From: an uncultured Pelagibacteraceae bacterium
Lineage (GTDB): Bacteria; Pseudomonadota; Alphaproteobacteria; Pelagibacterales; Pelagibacteraceae
NCBI GenBank assembly: GCA_902594705.1
Contig: CACJNI010000002.1
Location: 1-64,000 of the forward strand
DNA length: 64,000 nucleotides
Direction of reading: 5' to 3'
The notes under the pieces are model-generated. The model had not been told where the DNA came from. It searched no databases and saw nothing but the letters and a program-made list of their open reading frames with translations. The stretch's first letter is position 1, and each line of letters begins with the position of its first letter. Below, piece by piece: positions 17,953 to 25,896 of the stretch. The translations under genes were made by a program, and so were the position numbers.

Positions 17953-19440
17953 TTAGTCAACTTTAACTTTATGCCACTGTATTGAAAAGTGATCTACAGC
18001 ATCAAGGTTTTTAACTTTTGATGAAGTAACTACAAGTCTAGATACATGGTATGGGATCATTGTTCCACTTTGTTCCCATAAAGTCATTTGAGCATTTTGA
18101 TATGCTTTCTTTCTTTTATTGAAATCCAACTCACTTCTAGCATTAGCTAAATTTTTATCAAAGTCAGCGTTTTTGAAGTAAGACTCATTCCATTTAGCTC
18201 CACTATGATAAGCTTCGTGCAAGATTGTGTCTGCTGGTCTTTGATTCCAACGTGTCATTGAAACTGGTTTTTTCATCCATACTTCATTCCAATAACCTTT
18301 AGATGGTACCATCTCAATGTTGACTTTAATTCCAGCCTTTGCAACTTGCTGCTGAACGACTTCTGCAATCGTAGGCCAAGTTGGCTCTAATGTTGCTGGG
18401 TAAACTGTCAATTCAATTCCATTTGGATATCCCGCTTCTCTTAATAAATTTTTTGCTTTACTAATATTTTGAGGACAATCCATTTTTAAACGATACTGAT
18501 CAGATGGCATTACAGGTGTATCGCAAGATACAGTTGCTGCACCTCCCATAACTAGATCTACAAGTTCTTGTCTATCAACTGCTAACCTAAAAGCTTTTCT
18601 CACTTTTGGATTATCAAATGGAGCAGTATCAGTTCTCATAACCACGCCTCTCCAGTTTCCAGTAGGAATTACAGTTGTTGTAAATTTGGAATTACTGTCA
18701 AATATCTTTTTTTGATTGAAAGGAACATATCTATTCATATCAATTTGACCTGTTAAAAGAGCTTGAATTCTTGCTTGAGCATCTGGTATCGCAATGACAT
18801 GAACTTCTGCAACTCCTGGTGCACCTTCCCAATAATCTGGGTTAGCTTTTAGAATTGTAGTTCCTTCTGGATCAAATTTATCAACCATGAATGGTCCAGT
18901 ACCAACTCCAGTCTGACCTATAGTATCCCCTGATCCTTCAGGTATCATTCTTAATCTGTAGTCGGTTAACAATAGTGGAAAGTCAGCAAATGAAGTTGAT
19001 AACTTCATTTTAACAGTATGCTGATCAACTACCTCAATATCTTCAACTACATTTAAACTTTTTCTTACCGGAGATCCAATATCAGGATCTTTAGCTCTCA
19101 TTAGAGAATATTTTACATCTGGAGCATCAAAAGCTGATCCATCATGGAAATATATTCCTTTTCTTAAATTAAATGTCCATTCAGTTGCATCAGAATTAGC
19201 ACTCCAATCTGTTGATAATGAAGGTGATGGAACACCGTTCATATCAGGTCTTACTAATCTATTTTGTGTTTTGATGACAACTTGAAACAAACGCCCCTTT
19301 GTTATGGCATCTAAGTTAGTATCTTTTCCAAATCCAAGATCATGTGATACTTTAAATACTCCACTTGATGCATTGGCAATAGAAAAAGATAATATCAGAG
19401 ACATAAAAGTCGCTGAAAAAACTTTAAGTATGTATTTCAT
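17953..19440 (-). CDS. Periplasmic solute-binding protein, DppA/OppA family
   Basis: This 495-residue protein starts with a signal peptide (hydrophobic residues 4-24, ending IANA/SS). Family segments include VDWSANSDATEWTFNLRKG near residue 80, GIYFHDGSAFDAPDVKYSL and KVRKAFRLAVDRQELVDLV, all from the SBP_bac_5 family that binds dipeptides, oligopeptides, nickel or other organic solutes. It is the first gene of the dpp-type operon. GAGGGAA lies 5 bases before the ATG, a strong ribosome site for this genome and consistent with high expression. The ligand cannot be told. The gene is divergent from the demethylase-type operon at 19581, which raises the question of shared substrate. Confidence 0.92.
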   Translation of the reverse strand: MKYILKVFSATFMSLILSFSIANASSGVFKVSHDLGFGKDTNLDAITKGRLFQVVIKTQNRLVRPDMNGVPSPSLSTDWSANSDATEWTFNLRKGIYFHDGSAFDAPDVKYSLMRAKDPDIGSPVRKSLNVVEDIEVVDQHTVKMKLSTSFADFPLLLTDYRLRMIPEGSGDTIGQTGVGTGPFMVDKFDPEGTTILKANPDYWEGAPGVAEVHVIAIPDAQARIQALLTGQIDMNRYVPFNQKKIFDSNSKFTTTVIPTGNWRGVVMRTDTAPFDNPKVRKAFRLAVDRQELVDLVMGGAATVSCDTPVMPSDQYRLKMDCPQNISKAKNLLREAGYPNGIELTVYPATLEPTWPTIAEVVQQQVAKAGIKVNIEMVPSKGYWNEVWMKKPVSMTRWNQRPADTILHEAYHSGAKWNESYFKNADFDKNLANARSELDFNKRKKAYQNAQMTLWEQSGTMIPYHVSRLVVTSSKVKNLDAVDHFSIQWHKVKVD

Positions 19441-19536
19441 AAGTTCCCTCTTTTTCTTTAGTTGTTTAAATAATCAAAAAGATAACAATTCCAGAACTAG
19501 ATAACAACATGCAAAATGTAGTGATTCATCTACTAA

Positions 19537-19565
19537 TTGAATAGATATTTTAATTAATATACACT
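19537..19565 (+). promoter_or_regulatory. Putative promoter of the 19581-27021 operon
   Basis: TTGAAT at 19537-19542, a 17-base spacer, and TACACT at 19560-19565 give a plausible sigma70 pair, 15 bases before the first ATG of the seven-gene operon. The same 140-base gap must hold the divergent promoter of the peptide-type binding protein. A weak GTAG...CTAC inverted repeat lies at 19519-19534. All of this is read by eye in AT-rich DNA and is tentative. Confidence 0.35.
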
Positions 19566-19580
19566 TTTTCTAAATTATAA

Positions 19581-20804
19581 ATGCAAAACGAATTAAACAA
19601 AGTCAGATTTTCAGTAAAACCTTTAAAATCCAATGATAATAAAGTTGTTGAACTTGCTAGAACTGTAGGAATACATCCTTTAGCATATCAAGAACTTCCT
19701 TATGATCCTGAGTATTCTTTTTATGCTGGAAGATTAAATCCAGAAGTGCTTTCGCATGCAACAGCTGATGAAATGTATTGGAAAGTAAGACAGGAGGTAA
19801 TTTTTCGTCATACTGGTGAACATCCATATGAAATATCTGGTCCTGATGCAGAAAAACTTTTACAAAAAATATTCACAAGAGATATCTCAAAAGTAAAAGT
19901 AGGAAGGTGCTCTTACCAATTCGCTTGTTACAACGATGGAGGCATGCTTACAGATGGAGTTTTACTAAAACTTGAAGAAAATAAATTCTGGTTTGTTCAA
20001 GCTGATGGTGATCTTTTTTCATGGTACAAAGCTCACACTGATAATCTTAATGTAAAAATTTCTGACCCAGACGTTTGGGTAAGTCAAATTCAAGGACCAA
20101 AATCTATGGATCTTTTAAAAGTTTTAAGTAAAGAGACTTTTCCTGATAATTGGAAATATTTTGATTGGAAAGAAATTGCTATACTTAATGAAAAAGTAAT
20201 CATAAGCAGATCAGGATTTAGTAATGAACTTGGTTGGGAAATTTACTTTAGAAAAAATAATAATACTGAAAAAATTGGAGATTATATTCTTGAAGAGGGA
20301 AAAAAAATGGGAATGATACTCACAGGCACACCTGGTTTCAGATGTAAAAGAATTGAATCTGGATTATTATCAGCCGGGCAAGACTTTAATCATGAAACAA
20401 ATCCATATGATGTTGGTTTGGGTAAGTATGTCGATTTAAAAAAAAATTATTTTATCGGGAAATCAGCATTGATGGCTGCTGATAAAGAAAAAAAATGTTG
20501 GGGAATACGAGTAGAAAATGGAACGGGTTTAAAAGGAACTTACATAAAATTTAATAATGAAATAATTGGAAAAATTACATCTAGCACTTGGTCACCTTTT
20601 CAAAAATGTGGTGTTGGAATAGTTTTAATGAATTCTACAAAACATAAACCAGGATTAATAGTGGATGTTAATTGTAATGATAATAAAATTCATAAAGGTG
20701 AGATATGCAGCTTACCAATGTATGACTTTAAAAATGAAATTGTAAGAGGTTTAAAAATCGACATTCCAACAGGTCCTTCTCCGTGGTCAGGAATAAAAAA
20801 ATAA
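19581..20804 (+). CDS. GcvT/DmdA-superfamily aminomethyltransferase-like protein
   Basis: This 407-residue protein is built like the T-protein/DmdA/sarcosine-dehydrogenase C-terminal fold, which passes a one-carbon unit from a methylated substrate to tetrahydrofolate. Evidence includes FRHTGEHPYEISGPDAEKLL near residue 75, the GMLTDGVLLKL segment near residue 128, VSQIQGPKSMDLL, SRSGFSNELGWEIYF near residue 215, and RIESGLLSAGQDFNHETNPYD, where the glutamate contacts folate in this family. It has an N-terminal extension of about 70 residues compared with GcvT. There is no gcvH or gcvP nearby, so glycine cleavage is unlikely. It leads a seven-gene operon that contains a second, distinct family member at 24710. 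Substrate unknown. Confidence 0.82.
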   Translation: MQNELNKVRFSVKPLKSNDNKVVELARTVGIHPLAYQELPYDPEYSFYAGRLNPEVLSHATADEMYWKVRQEVIFRHTGEHPYEISGPDAEKLLQKIFTRDISKVKVGRCSYQFACYNDGGMLTDGVLLKLEENKFWFVQADGDLFSWYKAHTDNLNVKISDPDVWVSQIQGPKSMDLLKVLSKETFPDNWKYFDWKEIAILNEKVIISRSGFSNELGWEIYFRKNNNTEKIGDYILEEGKKMGMILTGTPGFRCKRIESGLLSAGQDFNHETNPYDVGLGKYVDLKKNYFIGKSALMAADKEKKCWGIRVENGTGLKGTYIKFNNEIIGKITSSTWSPFQKCGVGIVLMNSTKHKPGLIVDVNCNDNKIHKGEICSLPMYDFKNEIVRGLKIDIPTGPSPWSGIKK

Positions 20805-21475
20805 TAGCTATTGGTGGTGGTGGATTTACACATTCGTCCGATAAAGACTTGGATGAATATGTTATAAATCAAGTTAATAAATCAAAAATCAATATCGGTT
20901 TTTTACCTACAGCTAGCAATGATAATCAAGAAAAGACCGATCTTTTTTATAAAAGATTTAAATCACAAAAATTTAAATTATCTCATTTTAATCTCTGTTC
21001 AAGAGTGGAAGGTTTTAATGAATGGCTGATGAACAAAGATATAATTTATGTAGGTGGTGGTAATACCTCTAACATGATTAATATTTGGAAAAGACATAAT
21101 CTTATCAAAGTATTTAAAGCTGCATATGAAAAAGGTATAATTCTGGGTGGAATAAGCGCAGGAGCCGTCTGTTGGTTTGATTGGATATTATCAGACTCAG
21201 TCGATAAAAAGCTAAGTCCATTAAAAGGAATAAATTTTTTAGATGGAAGTTGCACGCCACATTCTTCAGATAATAATCGACTACGACAATTTATTTCAGA
21301 AATTAAAGACGGAAATTTACCAGATGGAATAGCCATCGATGATGGTGTAGCTGTGCTTTTTATTGACGGATTTCCTTCAGAGGTTTATTCTTCAAGAATT
21401 AATCATGACGCTTATTATGTGACTAAACATAATAAGATAAGTTTAAAAACATATATAAAGAATATAAATGGATAA
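20783..21475 (+). CDS. Peptidase E-like (family S51) serine hydrolase
   Basis: This 230-residue protein has the S51 signature GGISAGAVCWF at residues 122-132, with nucleophile S125, plus GGGNTSNMI at 91-99 and H160 in SCTPHSS in the position of the catalytic histidine. The family includes alpha-aspartyl dipeptidase PepE and cyanophycinase, both of which act on aspartyl compounds. The start lies 22 bases inside the upstream GcvT-like gene, implying coupled translation, and the end overlaps the next gene by 8 bases. With a peptide-type importer divergently encoded, an Asp-containing dipeptide or an amide-linked osmolyte is a possible substrate; this is inference only. Confidence 0.82.
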   Translation: MVRNKKIIAIGGGGFTHSSDKDLDEYVINQVNKSKINIGFLPTASNDNQEKTDLFYKRFKSQKFKLSHFNLCSRVEGFNEWLMNKDIIYVGGGNTSNMINIWKRHNLIKVFKAAYEKGIILGGISAGAVCWFDWILSDSVDKKLSPLKGINFLDGSCTPHSSDNNRLRQFISEIKDGNLPDGIAIDDGVAVLFIDGFPSEVYSSRINHDAYYVTKHNKISLKTYIKNING

Positions 21476-22628
21476 CATTAAAGCCAGTAAAAAAATTTTT
21501 AGCATTGAAGACGCAAAAAAAATATCAAAGAAAAGATTACCAAAGATAGTTTATGATTTTATTGACGGCGCATCTGGAGATGAAAAGTTATCAGAAATTA
21601 ATAGTTTTGCTTTAGATCAAATACGTCTTGAGCCAAGAGTTCTAAGAAATATAGAGGAAAGAAAATTAAAAAAAAATATTCTTGGATTTAACTATGACTA
21701 TCCATTTGGTTTTGCTCCAATGGGTATGACAAATCTTTCATGGCCGGGCGCAGACTCAATGCTGGCAAAAGAGAGTGCAAGAAATAATATACCAACTTGT
21801 GTATCGATGGCTTCAACAACTACCTTAGAAAAAATGTATGAGCTTTCAGAAGGTCATTCATGGCTTCAACTTTATATTTTCCAAGATGAAGCTTTTGTCA
21901 TGGAATTGCTCGATAGAGCAGAAAAAACCGGTTATGAAGTTGCTATACTTACTGTTGATGTTCCGGTTTTATCTAGAAGAACTAGAGATGATAAAAATGG
22001 ATTTTCATATCCATTTAAAATTGGACCTAAACAATTTCTTGATTTTGCAACTCATCCAGTTTGGTCAATATCTACATTACTTAATGGAATACCAAAGCCA
22101 ATGAACTACGAAACTTCAAAAAGTGGAAAAGGTATTTTTAAAAGAAAAGAAAGTAGGGGAAAAACAGATTGGGAAACTTTAAAAAGAGTAAGAAATAAAT
22201 GGAAAGGCAAATTAATTGTAAAAGGTGTCATGTCATCTGATGATGCAGTTAAAATTAAAGAAATGGGCGCTGATGCTATTCAAGTTTCAAATCATGGAGG
22301 TAGACAATTAGATAGTGCCTCAGCAGCAATAAACATTCTACCTTTTATTAGAGAGGCAGTAGGAAATAATTTTCCAATTATTTTTGATAGTGGAATAAGA
22401 AGTGGAAGCGATATTGTAAGATCATTAGCTTTAGGAGCAGATTTTTCAATGATTGGAAGACCTGTAATGTATGCAATGGGAGCTGATGGCGCTAGCGGGT
22501 TAAGAAGAATTGTAGACATAATTAAAGAAGAAACAAGCACAACGTTAGGTTTGGTTGGATTAAATGATATTAATGAAGTTTCTTCTGATATAATTGAACA
22601 GAAACTTTTTATGAATACAACTTACTAA
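21468..22628 (+). CDS. FMN-dependent alpha-hydroxyacid oxidase/dehydrogenase
   Basis: This 386-residue enzyme belongs to the glycolate oxidase / L-lactate dehydrogenase (LldD) family, which oxidises 2-hydroxyacids to 2-oxoacids. The catalytic base and substrate arginine are H276 and R279 in SNHGGRQLDSA. The flavin-phosphate segments FDSGIRSGSDIVRS and GADFSMIGRP follow, and FAPMGMTNLSWPGAD is in the N-terminal half. The start overlaps the peptidase gene by 8 bases and the ThDP enzyme follows after 1 base. A 2-oxoacid made here could feed the ThDP enzyme. The substrate cannot be assigned between glycolate, lactate, mandelate and others. Confidence 0.9.
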   Translation: MDNIKASKKIFSIEDAKKISKKRLPKIVYDFIDGASGDEKLSEINSFALDQIRLEPRVLRNIEERKLKKNILGFNYDYPFGFAPMGMTNLSWPGADSMLAKESARNNIPTCVSMASTTTLEKMYELSEGHSWLQLYIFQDEAFVMELLDRAEKTGYEVAILTVDVPVLSRRTRDDKNGFSYPFKIGPKQFLDFATHPVWSISTLLNGIPKPMNYETSKSGKGIFKRKESRGKTDWETLKRVRNKWKGKLIVKGVMSSDDAVKIKEMGADAIQVSNHGGRQLDSASAAINILPFIREAVGNNFPIIFDSGIRSGSDIVRSLALGADFSMIGRPVMYAMGADGASGLRRIVDIIKEETSTTLGLVGLNDINEVSSDIIEQKLFMNTTY

Positions 22629-22629
22629 T

Positions 22630-24369
22630 ATGGAAAAAAAAATAAGAGGTGGAGCATTAATTGCAAGAGCATTAAAAGATAAAGGTATTAATAAAGTTTT
22701 TACTCTATCAGGTGGATTTTGTAATCCTGCAATTGAAGGTTTCATGGAATGTCAAATTGATGTAGTTAATTGTCCTCATGAACAAATAGCTGGACACTTA
22801 GCAGATGGACACACCAGAATTACAAGAATACCATCTGTATGTTTAGTTGGACCTGAAGGTTTTGCAAATGCAGTACCATCAATGATGGAAGCATGGGGAG
22901 AAAGAACACCGATAATTTATATTACTGGATCAAGTAGTTTAAAAAGACAAGGCTCAGGTGGCTTTAAAGAAATTGATGATGTTTCAATAGCTGCTCCTCT
23001 TACAAAATATAGCGCAAGCATTACAGATGGAACAAGAATTAGAGAATTTGTTGATAAAGCTTACAGAATTGCAACAAATGGATACCCTGGGGCTGTTCAT
23101 CTAAGTTTACCAGTGGATATAATGTTTTCTTCATTTGAGGAAAATGTTGGACTTGAAGAAAGACCATTTTCACATAAAGCAAAGCCAGTTGCTAAAGCAT
23201 GGCCAGATCCAAATGCTTTATCAAAAATACTTGAGCTAGCTTGTAATGCAAAAAAACCTGTCATAATTGGAGGACATGGTGTTTGGTGGTCAAACTCAGA
23301 AAAAAATTTAGAGACTGCGGGTGAAAGTTTAAATATTCCAGTTTTTAATGTGCCATACCATCAAAAACTTTTGGGAGAAGAGGCAAATGCATATATGGGT
23401 TTAGCAGATATTCACCAATATCCACCTTCAGAATTTGCATTACATAACTCAGACTTAGTTTTAATGATTGGTGCAAGGTTAGATAACCAAATGAATTTTG
23501 GTAACCCTCCTTTCATTCCAAAAACAACAACTTTAGTTTGTATTAACGGTTCCCATGAAGAAATTGAGTTTAATAGAGCAGCTGATCATAACCTTTTATG
23601 TGATCCAGGAGTATTTTTAGATACTCTATGTAATCTGAAGAAAAATAATAAATGGAATTTAGGAAATAGTTGGTTTCAAGATAATAAAAATAGAAAAAAA
23701 GATTGGGTGGATAAATCTTTAAATGAATTAAAAATTGAAGCTGATAAAGCCAAAAAAAATGGTGGAAAAATTCATCCGCTGCAATTAGCGTTAGATGTTC
23801 AAGACGCAATGGATGAGAAAGATTGGCTTGTAATTGATGGAGGAAATACTCATTTCTGGTCGGAGATCGCAATTAATTTAGCAGGAGCTCAAGGAAAAAA
23901 ATTGGGTGGAATTTTACATCCAGGCACATTTAGTATGCTGGGTGTTGGTGTATCATTTGCATTATCTGCAAAAAATAATAACCCTAAATCGAATGTAATT
24001 TTAATTAGTGGAGATGGTGCCTTTTTATCTGGAGGCATGTCTATAGAAACTGCATTTTTTGAAAAGAAACCAATCGTTGTTGTTATTGACAATAATGGTG
24101 GCTTAGCATCAATTGGGCAACAACAAGAAAGATTATTTGAAAGTGGAAAAAGAGTTGCAACAGACTTTAGAGATATACCCTTCCACAGTATATTTGAAGG
24201 CTTTGGGGGTCATGGAGAATTAGTGACGAAAAGAGAAGAATTGGGTCCAGCACTAAAAAGAGCTATTGCAAGCGGTAAAACTGCTTGTGTAAATGTAAAA
24301 GCTAAACCAGTATTAAGTCCAATTGTTGCTGCTGTGGCCAGCAAGAGAGAGAAATCGTCAATAGAGTAA
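22630..24369 (+). CDS. ThDP-dependent acetolactate synthase-like enzyme
   Basis: This 579-residue protein has the three-domain layout of the acetolactate synthase / oxalyl-CoA decarboxylase / 2-hydroxyacyl-CoA lyase superfamily. E51 in CPHEQIAGHLADGH is the cofactor-activating glutamate. GDG at 461-463 and NN at 488-489 delimit the ThDP-Mg motif. The central domain (PVIIGGHGVWWS) may bind a nucleotide or CoA. No acetolactate synthase small subunit is nearby and the context is catabolic, so a decarboxylase or lyase acting on a 2-oxoacid or acyl-CoA is more likely than branched-chain synthesis. Spacing of 1 base on each side places it firmly within the operon. Confidence 0.88.
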   Translation: MEKKIRGGALIARALKDKGINKVFTLSGGFCNPAIEGFMECQIDVVNCPHEQIAGHLADGHTRITRIPSVCLVGPEGFANAVPSMMEAWGERTPIIYITGSSSLKRQGSGGFKEIDDVSIAAPLTKYSASITDGTRIREFVDKAYRIATNGYPGAVHLSLPVDIMFSSFEENVGLEERPFSHKAKPVAKAWPDPNALSKILELACNAKKPVIIGGHGVWWSNSEKNLETAGESLNIPVFNVPYHQKLLGEEANAYMGLADIHQYPPSEFALHNSDLVLMIGARLDNQMNFGNPPFIPKTTTLVCINGSHEEIEFNRAADHNLLCDPGVFLDTLCNLKKNNKWNLGNSWFQDNKNRKKDWVDKSLNELKIEADKAKKNGGKIHPLQLALDVQDAMDEKDWLVIDGGNTHFWSEIAINLAGAQGKKLGGILHPGTFSMLGVGVSFALSAKNNNPKSNVILISGDGAFLSGGMSIETAFFEKKPIVVVIDNNGGLASIGQQQERLFESGKRVATDFRDIPFHSIFEGFGGHGELVTKREELGPALKRAIASGKTACVNVKAKPVLSPIVAAVASKREKSSIE

Positions 24370-24370
24370 A

Positions 24371-24706
24371 ATGGCAAAATTTAGCTCACATTTATTGAAT
24401 GGGTCTGATGGAAATCATGCAACCAACGTTAAAGTAAAGATTTATCAAATACAATCCTCAAAATTAAAAAAGCTTTTTTTGAATACAAAGACTGATGGAA
24501 ATGGTAGGATTACTAAGCATTTCAATCTTAGCAAAAAAGATTGCAAATGCGATTATGAAATGATTTGTAATATTAAAAGATACTTTAAAAAGAAAAAAAT
24601 TGTGGGTGAAATAGTCATAAAATTTAAAATGACCGATAATAAAAAAAATTATCACTTGCCAATAATAATTTCTCCTAACAGCTATACAGTTTGGTGGTCA
24701 AAATAA
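24371..24706 (+). CDS. Transthyretin/HIUase-like protein with altered C-terminus
   Basis: This 111-residue protein matches the 5-hydroxyisourate hydrolase / transthyretin-related family: FSSHLLNGSDG at residues 4-14 (H7), TDGNGRI (R46), and NYHLPIIISP at 93-102 (H95). These are the three catalytic positions. The family normally ends in a conserved YRGS tetrapeptide that closes the active site; here the end reads TVWWSK, so the tetrapeptide is lost. No uricase, OHCU decarboxylase or allantoinase is nearby. It may be a hydrolase of another cyclic ureide or lactam, or a binding protein. It lies 1 base after the ThDP gene and 3 bases before the DmdA-like gene. Confidence 0.7.
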   Translation: MAKFSSHLLNGSDGNHATNVKVKIYQIQSSKLKKLFLNTKTDGNGRITKHFNLSKKDCKCDYEMICNIKRYFKKKKIVGEIVIKFKMTDNKKNYHLPIIISPNSYTVWWSK

Positions 24707-24709
24707 TAT

Positions 24710-25873
24710 ATGGCTTCGTTGATACAAAGCAAAATTAGCACAAAACTAAATATGTCTAGGAGAATAAGAAGAACTCCTTACACCAAGAGAGTAGAAGAAT
24801 GTGGTGTAACTGATTTTACTGTTGTAAATCATATGCTCTTACCAAAAAGATTTCAGAAATCTGTTGAGGATGATTATTGGCATTTAAATGAGCATGTTCA
24901 GCTATGGGATGTTTCTTGTCAAAGACAAGTTCAGATATCAGGTCCAGACGCTAGTTTATTAGTACAAAAAATGACGCCAAGATCTTTAAAAAATATGGAG
25001 ACTGGAAAATGTTTTTATATTCCTATGATAGATGAAAATGCTGGAATGATAAATGATCCAGTGTTGTTAAAGTTAGATGATGATATGTTTTGGATTTCAA
25101 TAGCAGATTCTGATGTATTGCTTTGGGCAAAAGGTATTGCAGTTGGTTTAAATCTAAATGTGAGCATAACAGAACCAGATGTATATCCTCTTGCAGTACA
25201 AGGTCCAAAGTCTGAAGATTTGATGGCATCAATATTCGGAGAAGATATTAGAAAATTAAAATTTTTTAATTTTAGAATATTTGATTTTTTAGGAACTAAA
25301 CAAGTTATTGCAAGATCAGGATATAGCAAACAAGATGGATTTGAGATTTATTTTAAATGCTTTGAAGATTACTTCGACAAAAATGAAATGGGAGAAAAAA
25401 TTTGGGATATAATATGGAAAGCGGGGAAAGAATTTAACATTGCTCCAGGATGCCCAAATTTAATTGACAGAATAGAAGCAGGATTAATGTCATATGGAAA
25501 TGATTTTACAAAAGAAAATAATCCAATTGAATGTAACTTAGAAAAATATTGTAGTGACAAAAGCGATCATGATTTCATTGGAAAAAATGCTTTAGATAAT
25601 ATTAAGAAACAAGGTGTAAAACAAAAATTAAAAGGGGTATTATTTGATGGTGTAGATTGTCCTCCATGTTCAATTCCTTTTCCACTTTATTCAAAAGATA
25701 AGAAATTAATTGGTAAAATTACTTCAGGGATTTATTCTCCAAAATTCAAAAAAAATATTGGTTTATCTATGATTTTAAATGAATTTTGCAAAACAGGATC
25801 AGAAGTTTTAGTTCACACTCCTGATAATAAATTAAGAAAAGGAATTGTGTCCTCTTTACCATTTTCAAAATAA
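24710..25873 (+). CDS. DmdA-like folate-dependent demethylase
   Basis: This 387-residue member of the GcvT superfamily resembles DMSP demethylase DmdA. Segments that favour DmdA over GcvT are RRIRRTPYTKRVEECGV near the N-terminus, VNHMLLPKRF, EHVQLWDVSCQRQVQISG, FWISIADSDVLLWAKG, VQGPKSEDLM and CPNLIDRIEAGLMSYGNDF. DmdA moves one S-methyl group from dimethylsulfoniopropionate to tetrahydrofolate. I cannot tell true DmdA from a related demethylase by eye, so no symbol is given. The ATG at 24710 adds about 14 residues before a second possible start at 24752. It is distinct from the paralogue at 19581. None of dmdB, dmdC or dmdD is present in this window. Confidence 0.8.
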   Translation: MASLIQSKISTKLNMSRRIRRTPYTKRVEECGVTDFTVVNHMLLPKRFQKSVEDDYWHLNEHVQLWDVSCQRQVQISGPDASLLVQKMTPRSLKNMETGKCFYIPMIDENAGMINDPVLLKLDDDMFWISIADSDVLLWAKGIAVGLNLNVSITEPDVYPLAVQGPKSEDLMASIFGEDIRKLKFFNFRIFDFLGTKQVIARSGYSKQDGFEIYFKCFEDYFDKNEMGEKIWDIIWKAGKEFNIAPGCPNLIDRIEAGLMSYGNDFTKENNPIECNLEKYCSDKSDHDFIGKNALDNIKKQGVKQKLKGVLFDGVDCPPCSIPFPLYSKDKKLIGKITSGIYSPKFKKNIGLSMILNEFCKTGSEVLVHTPDNKLRKGIVSSLPFSK

Positions 25874-25896
25874 TAATTAGTAGGTATAAGTCTTAT

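Noticed and set aside
19581..20804. Classical glycine cleavage T protein (gcvT)
   Set aside because: No gcvH or gcvP nearby, an N-terminal extension of about 70 residues, and an operon of unrelated catabolic genes.
22630..24369. Biosynthetic acetolactate synthase (ilvB)
   Set aside because: No ilvN small subunit or ilvC nearby; tightly inside a catabolic operon.
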